From Drechmeria coniospora (taxonomy: Eukaryota > Ascomycota > Sordariomycetes > Hypocreales > Ophiocordycipitaceae), in NCBI RefSeq assembly GCF_001625195.1, contig NC_054389.1, forward strand, positions 9,916,520 to 9,980,519: a stretch of DNA of 64,000 nucleotides, given 5' to 3'. The notes below the pieces were generated by a model. It had not been told where the DNA came from. It saw only the letters and a list, made by a program, of their open reading frames with translations, and did no database searches. Shown piece by piece: positions 22,206 to 32,294 of the stretch; position 1 is the stretch's first letter, and every line of letters begins with the position of its first letter. The position numbers and the translations under genes were made by a program.

Positions 22206-25200
22206 TATTCGGAGTACAAGTGTACTTGAGCACAACTACAAGTACCTCGCCGTAAGCAAGTAAGTACAATAAGTACAAGTTCAGTTGCGTGTACTTATTA
22301 TTACTGTGTACCTCCGAGGCGAGGCTAAGTACTAGGTAGTGTACAGTCCATACCTAGTACCTAGGTTCCTAGTAGTAAGTACTAGGTAAGTAGGTGTACA
22401 ATTTTGATAGCCAGCAGCAGGTTAGCCAAGGTACCATCGGCACCAACTCCTACATGCTCAGTAACGTGCACTGCTTCGTAGGTGCACGCCTACTGTCGTT
22501 GTACATGCTCGTGTACTCGCAGGCATGGAGCGTTACGGAGTCCAGAGTTGGGTTGTAGGTGCGTGCGTGGAAATTTGACTTGCCAGGGCAGTGTTCGATC
22601 GCCGCCAGCTGGGCTGGTAGCCGATCAAGTTCATAGTACTGAGGTACTCCGTACTGCTCGGTGCGTACCAATTGAGTGCGGAGTACTCCGTAAGTACAAG
22701 TAATATAATACTTGATAATTTGTAGCAGCATGGATGGACATCACAAGGACGGAGTACGGAGTACAGTGCACTGTAATGTACATGTACTTGCTGCACTTGC
22801 AACGTGCTGTAGATTACTAGGTAGGTGACTCCGGACCTAGGAGTGCTCCGTACATGTACATGTACCTAGCATCCTTCAAGTGTTTGGTATTTGTGAGGGT
22901 AGGAGTATTTGTACAGTACATGCATGCACTGACTTGCATGCACCCGAATATTAATAACCTGTGGAGGTGCTGCACTAGGGTACTTACTAACTTGGCATTC
23001 AAGCCGTACTGTAGCGGAAGTACTTACCGTAAGTACTAGGTACTGTAAGTATTACTGCAAGTAATTACGGAATATGAGCACTAACGGAGTACACGTATTA
23101 CCAGTGCTCGGTGCAGTAAGTACTCCGTAAGCAGATGCAGTGCAATTACAGTACACGTACAACTACTCCGTACTGACGGTGGTGAATTCCGGTGGGAGCG
23201 CACATTGGCCCCCCTCCTCCCCCTCGAGGCCCCTGGAGAGATGGTGTTCTGGCTGGCTGGCTGGCTGGCTGGCTGAGCCTAACCCCTGTTGATGCGCCTG
23301 GGCCACACCAGGTGTGAACGGCCGCCACGGCTACGGCTTCGGGTACCTGGGCGGCGCGGGCGTGCAGTTGGTATTAGTGCCAATGGCGAGGGAAGCACAA
23401 AGTACGCTACCGCGACCGGCTTTGGGGTCATTTGCCACTAGTGCCAACAGAGTTATATCCCGCCGAGCCAGGCTCCTACGAGGAGGCGATGGAACTGCAA
23501 GTGGCATAATGACTACGTCAGCTCGTGCACACACATGCACCGTAATTCATACTGTACATGCCGTCTTGCAGCACCGCCCACGGAACGGTACAATTGCACA
23601 GGTACGGTTCTATCTGCCCAGGTACTCGTACTTGCACCTAGATGCAAGTATTTTACTTTGCTGTGATTCCTACAGAGTACCTAGTAGGCCGGTACACAAT
23701 TGCATCCGCGCCATGGTTTCCTTTGGGTACCTACTAATCAGCCCCCCGCCAGATGAAGCAAACAGGTGCAGTGGCACCTCGGAGGCCCAGGCGGCCGGGT
23801 GTTCTGGGCACGTACTGAACAAACAGGTAAGCGCAATTACAAGTGTCATTACTAGGTAATTACTTGTATTATCAGAACGGAGTAGTATTTGCATGCGTTG
23901 CGGCTCTTTCGGAACGTTGGTGTGCAGTACGCTCACTGCCTGGAGCCGGTACAAACGTGCTCGGCGCTCCGTACATGTACTTGTACTCGGAGTGCAATAA
24001 GTACTACTCCAACGCGTACCATGCACGGAATACATGCAAGTATGTGTGCTCGAATTATCTTGTGACGTAAAAATGACACTGTCCAGCACTGTGCCGGGTT
24101 CGACAATGCGGGCAGCCCTCTCCGTACGGAGGAGGAAGGGAGGGAAGTGTCGTCGTGGTTTTGTTCTTCCCTCTCCCCCTCCCCCAGCGGTACCTCGGCG
24201 AGATTCAGAATTCCTCTCATACAAATCTGCGCGCTGGACTTTCCACGGCACACCTACCGCGACATGCATGTACCATGCTAGCATTACCTGTACATGGTGA
24301 TCTGTCGAGCGACACAAGACGAGAAGCAACATCCGGCATGGACGTCCGCATACCAGGCCTGTCGGCAATTATTAGTGCTTGCATCAATGTACCTGTAGGG
24401 AGTAGTAAGTATTGATGCTTGCACATGTTTCTGCAACGCCGCCACGGAGTCTGGAGTACATGCACTGCAATCGGGGAGCGAGGGCAAGGTATTACCAACG
24501 AGCTCAATGCGAGTGTACGAGGTAATACCTATCTCGGCAGCTCGTAGCAACAGGTACTATAGTAATACCCTGTGCTGCATTAGCATGCCATACTTGAGCA
24601 CGCACAGTGCACGGGATGCGAATCAGAGCCGCGCCTGGGCGCGACAGTGAGATGCCCAGCGCCGCCAGGAGCAGCAACTGCCTGGTGTATCACTCGCATG
24701 TACGGAGTACAGTAGGTACTTGCAAGTAAGTAGGTACGGAGTACGGGGGAAGATGTGCCGTAATCAGGCCTACCGTACAATGTACACGTACTGTATTCGC
24801 ACCGGCTCAGGTCCCAATCCTCAGCACCCCGAACGGCCCCAGCGTAATGACAGTACGTCCTGTCAGGGGGACCACGTACCTGCTTGTGCTTGCATACCAG
24901 CATTGTGATTCGATCGAGGTAGGATGCCTAGAGCAGTTCACTCCTCCGGAAGTATACAACCAAGGAAGAGTGTACGGAGTACGGAGTACTTGGTAGCCAA
25001 TTTACTGCATACTGTAAGTACGGTTGATTCTACGTATACCTACAGTACATTGACGCTGCACATGCCGGCACTTGTACTCACCTGCGCACTGCTACCCGAC
25101 AGTGAGTGCACACAAGTAGCAGCAGACGGGTGCCTGCGTGCACTACTAGGTACTAGTACCTAGTACCTACCATAGTACTTAAGTACTTCCTCAGTAATTA

Positions 25201-25460
25201 GTTCATAGCACGGAGTACTAACCAACTAGCATACGGTAACTGTACGTACAGTACTCCGTGGTGCGTGTTGGTCTATTATAATGTTGTAATTACAGTATTT
25301 CTGCGTACTAACCTACGGAGTAGAGTACCTACTGTACATAATACCTAAAGTATTACCTGCTTGTAGTATTTATAGACTAGACACATGTGCGAATCCAACA
25401 TCACATACTCCGTACTCCGTACAAGTATATATTACTTGTTCCCTACGCTCAATTACTTAC
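22206..25460. repeat. Large GTAC / CGGAGTA repeat island without genes
   Basis: Over 3.2 kb the sequence is dominated by degenerate GTAC, TACTTG, AGTACTAG, CTCCGTAC and GGAGTAC words in both orientations. Clear tandem heptamers of CGGAGTA or its complement occur at about 22,749-22,762, 24,974-24,988 and 25,407-25,420. A (GGCT)6 tract lies at 23,251-23,274. Open frames are short and rich in Cys, Tyr and Thr from the repeat words, and none resembles a protein. I found no transposon ends or proteins. Confidence 0.7.
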
Positions 25461-26360
25461 GAGGCACAAACTACATGAACTCTGCACAGTCCACGCGCAT
25501 GTGTACCGCGTAAGCAGAGAACCGGCTGGAGGCCCGCAGCAGAGCGCTGAGGTGACCCTGGCGGGAGGCTTGCATCTGCACGAGCACGAATCCGAGCCGT
25601 CCCCCTCAAGCTCATTCGCACCGAGGGAGAGGGTGAGCGGCGGTCGTCGATGCGTCGAATCACACCACGGCCACGCACGTTTCAGGCAGGCAGTTGCGAG
25701 CAAATCGAGAGCCGAGGACGCACCCACCCGAGCCATCTGCTCCCGGTTCCACTTGTCCTCGCGGCAAGCATGGGTAGGATGCGTCACGCACGTCGTCCCC
25801 GGGATGCCGAAAGCCATGGTCCGTACGGCGAACCGGCTCCAACGGAGGAGGCCAACCTGCCATGCCTGTCCCTCTTCCGCCTGCCTCGGGTCGTCGTCGC
25901 GAGCAGGGCGGCACGCCGTTCGTGGCTATCTGTCTTGCACGGAAAGATTCGACGTCCGGCGCGCTTCCATGTCTCGGAGCGAGTCGACGGAACTCTCCGT
26001 TCGAGCACGTGTGCTTGTCGATGTCTCGGGGTGGCAACTATATTTAGGCCAAGGTCAAGCAGAGCACTCTGCAGGGACACCCGTCGTTGCGTCACCATCC
26101 AGTGAGCCAGGCGTGTTCGGGCCGTACTTGACGTGACCGCACCTGCGCGCACAGGCGAGAGGCGATTTGCTGCACGCCGCACTCGCTGGGGACCTCACGC
26201 TCGTTGATCGGTGTTGCTTGGGCAAAAGTTGAATGGGTGCGTGGCCGCGTTCTCATCGACAACTGTGAAAGTTTGTGACCCTTCTTGCTGCTTTCCGCCT
26301 GTCCATCGATCCGACGTTGGACGCTTCAGTGCTGACCGCATCAGCCACGAAGCATACGCG
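25461..26360. other. GC-rich gap between repeat islands
   Basis: About 900 bp of GC-rich, repeat-free sequence flanked by GTAC-rich islands. Frames are open on several strands at once, which is what GC-rich non-coding DNA gives. None has a plausible domain or splice structure. A small unrecognised gene or a non-coding RNA cannot be excluded. Confidence 0.4.
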
Positions 26361-26660
26361 TAAGTACTTGGACCACCATCCCCTCCTCCGCTGTATTGAT
26401 ACCTGGTAGCTACTCCGTATTACGGGGTGCTCCGAACGGAGTACAGTGGACGGAGTTCACTGCTAGGCACCTGTGTACAAGTACTTGCAGGACACTGGAT
26501 GCCAAGTCAGTACCTACTAGGTACTGTAGGTATTACCCAAGCGCAAGCATTACAGTACATGCCAAGTACCCAAGTACAAGTATTACGGTACATGCAAGTG
26601 CAAGTGTATCCGCACACGCACATTACTTGCAGGTGCTAACACGGCAATACGTGCTGTAAT
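26361..26660. repeat. Short GTAC-rich repeat island upstream of PMP3
   Basis: About 300 bp with the same word set as the larger island, including CTCCGTATTACGG, CGGAGTACAG, TACAAGTACTTGCAGG and repeated AAGTAC. It ends about 320 bp before the start codon of the PMP3-type gene. Confidence 0.65.
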
Positions 26661-26983
26661 TGGTACACGGCTCGTTGCGTCACCAACCCCACCGCGTCAT
26701 TGTCCTCGACGCCTGCCTGCCATCTTCGGCTTCCAGCAATACGTAATGCCCATACGACGAAGCGAGCGACATATCCTCCACGTTCTCGCACAACCATCCA
26801 TTTCTAGGCTTCTTTCCCTTCCCAAACTCGTACCATTCGGCAGAATCTCTACTCGTATGCGCCTAGACCGTGGAGTACCACCGACCGCGATCTTGTCCTG
26901 TAACGACCTCGATACGAGACTACCCTGCACCTCGCACTTGATATACCTCAGCACAGCATACTCCCGCCAACTCCGCCGCCATC

Positions 26984-27394
26984 ATGGGTGCCGTCTCCGC
27001 CGTTCTCATCGTTCTCATCACCATCCTATGTATGGACACCGGCGTTCGCGAGCGGTCTCGATGCGGAGCATCTGCTGACGAAATCGATAGTCCCTCCATT
27101 CGGCGTGTGGGCGGTGGCGGGATGCGGCATGGGTGCGTCCCGATGGCGAGTGGTAGCATGGCCGGCAGGGGTCTGTCGCTGACACGGACAGATCTGTTCA
27201 TCAACATCTGCCTGACGATTCTCGGCTACCTCCCCGGTCACATCCACGCATTCTACATCGAGTACGTCTACTACGACCGTCGCGAGCAGGCGCTCGAGGG
27301 CCGCTTCCCAACCGCGCCCGCGCCCGGCGTCTACTCGGACAACGTCCAGACGGGCGGCCGGGGCTACGGCACCATGGTGCCGCCAGGTGCCTGA
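26984..27394 (+). CDS. PMP3: Plasma membrane proteolipid 3 family protein (UPF0057)
   Basis: Three exons, 26984-27029, 27091-27132 and 27192-27394, give 96 residues. Across the joins the core reads FPPFGVWAVAGC then DLFINICLTILGYLPGHIHA, the signature of the PMP3/RCI2 family with two membrane helices. In yeast the protein sits in the plasma membrane and helps control membrane potential and tolerance to cations. The family core is about 55 residues; here there is a further C-terminal tail of about 35 residues, rich in Pro, Gly and Tyr (for example TAPAPGVYSDNVQTGGRGYG). Longer tails occur in filamentous fungi. Introns 2 and 1 are both GT-AG and of 59-60 bp. Identity is firm; the exact start is the only in-frame ATG. 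Confidence 0.9.
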   Translation: MGAVSAVLIVLITILCMDTGVRERSRCGASADEIDSPSIRRVGGGGMRHGCVPMASGSMAGRGLSLTRTDLFINICLTILGYLPGHIHAFYIEYVYYDRREQALEGRFPTAPAPGVYSDNVQTGGRGYGTMVPPGA

Positions 27395-29246
27395 TTCGAT
27401 GACTCGGCAGGGCCGAACATGTCCCGCCGGCCCGCCACGACGATGGGTGGAATGGACCGACGCATGGCCGGCCGCGGTGTGGCGACGCGGGAATCGCTTG
27501 GCACGAAACGGGCACCAGGCTGAAACGGCAGCAGCGAGTTTGCATGGAAAGTTACGCTTGCCGCCCGGCAACCTTGATGATGATGCGGCTCGATGGTTGG
27601 CTGGTTGCGTACGCGTTCGGATACCTCAACCTAGATTTTTAACTGTGCATGGCGGGCAGCAAGGCTGTTGCGTTGGCGAGAATGGCCAGCAGGAATAGGC
27701 ACGTACAAGTATTCACGACACCTACTGAATGCACAGACTCGCACATGCAAGTACGGAGTACAGTACGCCGCACCCCCGTGCAGCCAGCTTGATACATGTG
27801 GTACTAGCAGGTATGTATGTCTCAGCAGGCTGACAAGCTGACGAAGCTGCCCCTCACCGTAAGAAACATCATGCTCTGCGGTGTTGTCCGAATGGGCACC
27901 TCGATTGCACGCAACCCTTTCGGGGAGCAGCGAGCGCCGCAGGCTGTGCTCAATCAAAACAGTCACTGCAGCCGTATCAGAGAGTAGCGACTGCAGAGAG
28001 CCGTATCCAAATGCAGTCGGCACAGGGGCGGGAAGCAAACAGGTTGAACGAGACGGCGACGGCGTCGGATCGGAACGTCGACTCGTCGAACCCACTACCA
28101 TCTGTCAGCCTGGTCCGTCCGCCAACCGCTTGCATGGTCCCATGCGGAGAATCATTGTCGTCGGGCCGTATCGGCGCACTTGTGTGTTGTGTGAGCATGC
28201 GCTTCGTTTGTGCTCGCCTTCGGCTCGTCATCGCCTCTCGCCAATGAACAAAAGGCCAGCGCAGGCCCAGGGTCCAGCTGGGCGATGATGGCACTCCCGA
28301 GAAGGAGGCTTGCTACCGTCGACGGGAGCCGTCCACGTCATGTCGTCGACCCCGCCGTCGATGTGGGTTGGCAGCCAATGGCACCAAGTTTCAGGGACCA
28401 ACGCGCTGGACCAGCACGCTGGACGAGCACGCCGCACTGGCACGCAGCACTGTTCGGCAGCGCTCACACGCTGGGCGAACACGCTGTGCTCGCCGCGACC
28501 CTCCATGTCACTCTGGCCTCGGACATGCAATGCAGATGGACCAAGACATCCAGCAACGGCAGCCAACGCACGGGATGCGTACACGTACGCGGAGCAGTGC
28601 CTGCTGGTCGTCATTGGCCGCCGCCGTCCAGGGGCCAGCTGGACCCTCCTCCGTCTAGGCACGATGGCAGACAAACCGAACAAACCTTGAGGGCGCCAAC
28701 ATGCGGCCGACAGGACAGCCACGAAATGCATCCAGCCAGCCCCCCCGCCTCCTCTGCCCGGTCCACGGCGGCCAGCCTGTCCCGTCACCACCTCTCCGAC
28801 CAGCCAGTCTCGCCGCGAGCCTCGCTTGCTTGCCCGTTCTTCCTCGCCGTCATCGTCTCGACGTCGCTGCTCTCTCGAAGCACACACCAGTCCAGTATCG
28901 CCCTGCAGCCTCGACCGTCTACGCTGTCGACGCTCAACGCTCCTCCGCTCGTCCACTGCCGTTGAGCCGGTCGTCGCATCTCTCCTCCGCTGCATCTCTC
29001 CTCTGCATCCGGCCGCATCTCGGCTGGCAAGCCATGGTCTGAGACGGCATCGTCGCTTGCGAATCATCGTCACTTACCGCCAAAGTGGGACGGAGACGAT
29101 ATCCTTTCCCATCGTCGCCCCCCTCATCCGTCACTGGGGAGCTGCATGATACATCCGACTACCGACTACCTGCACAGCGCGTACTCGAGTACATAACCCA
29201 AACCTGTCGCCTTGCGCCTCCCACCTCTCGCCTCCCCTCGGCCAGC
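27395..29246. other. Region without a recognised gene
   Basis: About 1.85 kb downstream of the PMP3-type gene. A short GTAC/CGGAGTAC patch lies at 27,700-27,775. From 28,200 to 29,100 several GC-rich frames are open at once on both strands, but none has domain-like content and the start and stop points are arbitrary. The end is a pyrimidine-rich leader for the following gene. Confidence 0.45.
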
Positions 29247-30686
29247 ATGTCTTCGCCTTCCGTCACCCCTCGCTCTCAGGCTGTCCGCCCCTCGGTGTCG
29301 TCGTCGTCACCCGCCCCGCCCTGCCGCCCCCGCCGTCATCTTCGCCGAGAGCCGTTTCCCTTCTCCTCTCTCATGCCGTCCTTCCGGGCCAACCTCTCTT
29401 CCACGAGCCTCGTGCCCTCGACCGCCGAGGGAAGGCCCATCCCCGTCGACGACTCGACCGCCGAGCATTGCACGTCGGCCCTCCGCGAAATCAACCACCA
29501 CTACCCCAGCCGGCATCGGTACGCGAAATCCACGGGCGCCCAGAGCAGCACCTACTCGGAGCCCGTCATCGTCCGCAGCTACCACCCGCCCGTCTCCGGC
29601 CGACCGGCAAGCACGGCCCGAACGAGCACCGTTCGTGCCACCGTGTCCGGCTCCGACCCTTTCGCACCGAGGTCGCCGTTCGCGAGCAAGCTCGCATCGG
29701 CAAGACATGGCATCCTCTCCACCATGGCTGGCGCGCGTGCCAAGAAATCGTCGGCCGCCAACGACGGCCCGGATGCTTGGCTGCCCCCCGTGGAGGCCTT
29801 TCGGTTCAAAAGCTTCATGGCCGGCATCGAGGTCCACGCTGGCGGAGGTGACATCAATGCAGATCTGGATCGGATCGCCGAAATCTGTGCGAGGTCGAGA
29901 TACTCGTTGAGCAACCAGTACGAGGTGCACTACAGCCCACACGGGCCCGGAACCTCCCTCGCCGACACGGAGCAGCAAAGCCGTGGGATACAGGGACCGA
30001 CCCTCCTCGTCGTGTCCACCGACGACGACCGAACCGTGGGACGGAGGGGGGCGAGAAGGCAGCCGGCTAGGAGGAACAGCCGGGCCATGGGCAAGCTCGA
30101 GACCATCATGTCTTCAAGCCGGTCGTCGGACGAGGGCAGGTCCAGGCAGAAGTCTGCTTCCGAGATTGCCGACGAAATCCGCGGCCGAGCTTCCAGGAAG
30201 GAATCGGGAAACACGTCGCCCGTGGCCTCCTCCCGGAGCACATTCGACGAGGCTAGCTCGCAGACCGGGGAGGCGGCCACGAGGAACCACAACCGAAGGC
30301 CGTCGGCATCCCTTGCCTTCATCGACAGCACGAGGCAGAACCCTCGGTCTGGAGAGACGACGAGCAGTCCGCGCACGCCAACCGCCGGCCTTGTGAGCGA
30401 TCCGGCGCTCCCGCAAGAATCTCTGAGCCAGCTGGAATTACGGACGGGAACGGCAGCCGGGGATGTCAAGGAGATGACGCCAACCGCCGGCGGCACTAAA
30501 GCACCGGGTACCGTGTCGACCGTAGTCGACACCGTCTCCGCTACCGGTTTGCTCGCTTCTCTGAGCGGCTGGGTCCCTTGGGCATCGTCCACGCAGCAAT
30601 GGGGACGGGCCGAGGGCAGCTTACGACACTTGTTGAGGACGGGCACCAAGGGAAATGCCGTTGCCGTCGCCGGGCTCGACAAGTGA
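29247..30686 (+). CDS. Unknown Ser/Arg-rich 479-residue protein
   Basis: A single open frame of 479 residues from ATG 29247 (MSSPSVTPRSQAVRPSVSSS). The frame is open upstream without an ATG. Most of the chain is disordered, basic and rich in Ser, Arg, Pro and Thr. A more ordered-looking block, about residues 185-225, reads PPVEAFRFKSFMAGIEVHAG followed by NADLDRIAEICARSRYSLSN; this looks like the conserved core. The C-terminal ~40 residues are more hydrophobic (ATGLLASLSGWVPWASS). I recognise no family. It is probably a conserved hypothetical protein of Sordariomycetes; function unknown. Confidence 0.65.
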   Translation: MSSPSVTPRSQAVRPSVSSSSPAPPCRPRRHLRREPFPFSSLMPSFRANLSSTSLVPSTAEGRPIPVDDSTAEHCTSALREINHHYPSRHRYAKSTGAQSSTYSEPVIVRSYHPPVSGRPASTARTSTVRATVSGSDPFAPRSPFASKLASARHGILSTMAGARAKKSSAANDGPDAWLPPVEAFRFKSFMAGIEVHAGGGDINADLDRIAEICARSRYSLSNQYEVHYSPHGPGTSLADTEQQSRGIQGPTLLVVSTDDDRTVGRRGARRQPARRNSRAMGKLETIMSSSRSSDEGRSRQKSASEIADEIRGRASRKESGNTSPVASSRSTFDEASSQTGEAATRNHNRRPSASLAFIDSTRQNPRSGETTSSPRTPTAGLVSDPALPQESLSQLELRTGTAAGDVKEMTPTAGGTKAPGTVSTVVDTVSATGLLASLSGWVPWASSTQQWGRAEGSLRHLLRTGTKGNAVAVAGLDK

Positions 30687-31255
30687 GGCAAGGATACGTC
30701 GGGCCATGTATGCGTGTGGGTTGGATGCAATGCATGCTGAACGAGAGGTGTGGCATGCACGAGTTTGAATGTTTTCAGTGGCAGGATGATGTAGTCATTT
30801 CATCGGACAGCGTCGAGTTGTCGCTGCAATCTGTCGACGAGATTGAACCAGAACCGTTGCCACCCCGTTCGACGCGATGATTGAATGGCTCGAATCGTTT
30901 GAATGTGGCGGTTGATGTGTGACTAGCGTCAACCTGTCATCAGTAGTTCATACATGTACAGTTGAGGCGGCCAGGCCGGGACCTATCAATGGAAGCGTAT
31001 TGGCCGTCTGATGTCTTACCTGCTCCATCGTGAATGTTTAGCTGTCGGTCGTCTCGGAACCTTCACGCGGCCGATTACACGCGCAAGTATTTGGCGATGA
31101 GCAAATTAAATAACCGGCGCTGTTCATTCTCCTCTCCTCTCCTCTGCCACACTCGACGGACCGATTTTTTTCGTGAGCTCGGAAGCAAATCGGTTTGACA
31201 AGGAATCGCGACGGAGCTATCATCGGCATCTGTCCATCCATCAGCAGCAGGCACC
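30687..31255. other. Intergenic region
   Basis: About 570 bp between two genes on the same strand. It contains a (CTCCT)n-like pyrimidine patch at about 31,128-31,145 near the next start, typical of fungal core promoters. No genes or repeats of note. Confidence 0.5.
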
Positions 31256-31762
31256 ATGCCATCCTCGTCAACATCACCACCTACCATGGCTTCGACGGCC
31301 GTAGTGCCGTGGCCGTACGTCTTCTTCTTCAAGTACCTCGACCCGCTCACGGCGCTCTATGGTGCATACCTCAATTTCGCGGACCCCACGGCAGCGGTGC
31401 AGGCGTTAGCACCATCATCCGTCTACGACCCGGACCAGGTATTCCTTTTCCACCAAGCAGGGGGGCTCGCCATCGCCATCGCCGTCCTTACAGCCCTCGT
31501 ACCGCGCCTCTCGTCCGACCTTGTCGTCTGGCGTATCCTGCAGGGTGCTCTACTGCTCTCTGACTTCGCCGGTCTCAGCGGCATCTACTTTGCCCTCGCT
31601 CGTCAAGATCGACTTGCCCCCGCCCGCTGGACCGCCGACGACTTCGGCTGCGGGAGCACGTACCTCGTCCTGACCGTCATCAGGCTTCTCTTCGTCCTCG
31701 GCGTCGGCTTCGCTGCCACTGTTGCTCCTGCTCGTGGGTCACCAGGGAGAAAGAATGTCTGA
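31256..31762 (+). CDS. Small integral membrane protein, DUF7704-like
   Basis: A single exon of 168 residues. After a short Ser/Thr/Pro-rich start it reads PWPYVFFFKYLDPLTALYGA, which resembles the N-terminus of a fungal membrane family I know as DUF7704. About four hydrophobic segments can be drawn: residues ~20-38, ~65-85, ~95-115 and ~137-157. The last is the segment LVLTVIRLLFVLGVGFAATV. Members are found next to many metabolic clusters in ascomycetes but have no proven function. The alternative start at the second Met (residue 11, MASTAV) is equally possible. No clustered metabolic genes are nearby. Confidence 0.75.
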   Translation: MPSSSTSPPTMASTAVVPWPYVFFFKYLDPLTALYGAYLNFADPTAAVQALAPSSVYDPDQVFLFHQAGGLAIAIAVLTALVPRLSSDLVVWRILQGALLLSDFAGLSGIYFALARQDRLAPARWTADDFGCGSTYLVLTVIRLLFVLGVGFAATVAPARGSPGRKNV

Positions 31763-32294
31763 ATCAGAGAGTCCCCCATGGAGAGGGAGGTGGTACGTTT
31801 TTTGGAGGGAGGGAGAGGGGGAGGTTGGGGTTGCCTGGTCACGCTGAGTACCTCCTTCCCTACCTGTTTTCTTTCGCCAAGTGGGCAAGTGCGATCGTCG
31901 AGTGATGCAGGAGGTCTTGAACTGGAGGCAGGAATCACCCTGTAGGGTAGAGTACGTCGTGACCGGCTCCGCCAATAGAGAGCAGTTCTTGACGAAGCCA
32001 ACGAATGTGTCTCGTCCCGTTGCTCTCAGCCTCGTCCCGATGCCGATATCCACAGTCGGCGTGGCAGCGATCCGTAGAGGATAATAACGACTTTTCCATT
32101 CATCCGAACGCTTCTTACAGGCTACTGTAGGGTCGCAAACCACGGAGATGGTGACAATCTCGCTACGTATCGGTACAGGTCCCAGCCCGCGTGCATGACG
32201 ATGTCGACATCATTCCATGCCTCTCAACCCACTCACTCCTCACCATTAGGGATTCGCCAGCTGGTTGTTGTTCCGTCCTTCGCCGCACGGGTGC
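31763..32294. other. Convergent intergenic region
   Basis: About 530 bp between the DUF7704-like gene and CTK1, which end toward each other. It holds their 3' UTRs. No repeats, RNA genes or protein-like frames were seen. Confidence 0.5.

Noticed and set aside
22206..25460. CRISPR-like or telomeric array
   Set aside because: Units are short, degenerate and in both orientations, with no regular spacers and no TTAGGG runs.
25387..26136. 249-codon open frame on the + strand in the gene-poor gap
   Set aside because: It begins in repeat sequence, has no domain or splice support, and several other frames are open over the same bases.
28210..29073. Overlapping open frames of 251 and 281 codons on opposite strands
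   Set aside because: Both are open at once in GC-rich sequence and neither has protein-like content; one overlaps the leader of the next gene.
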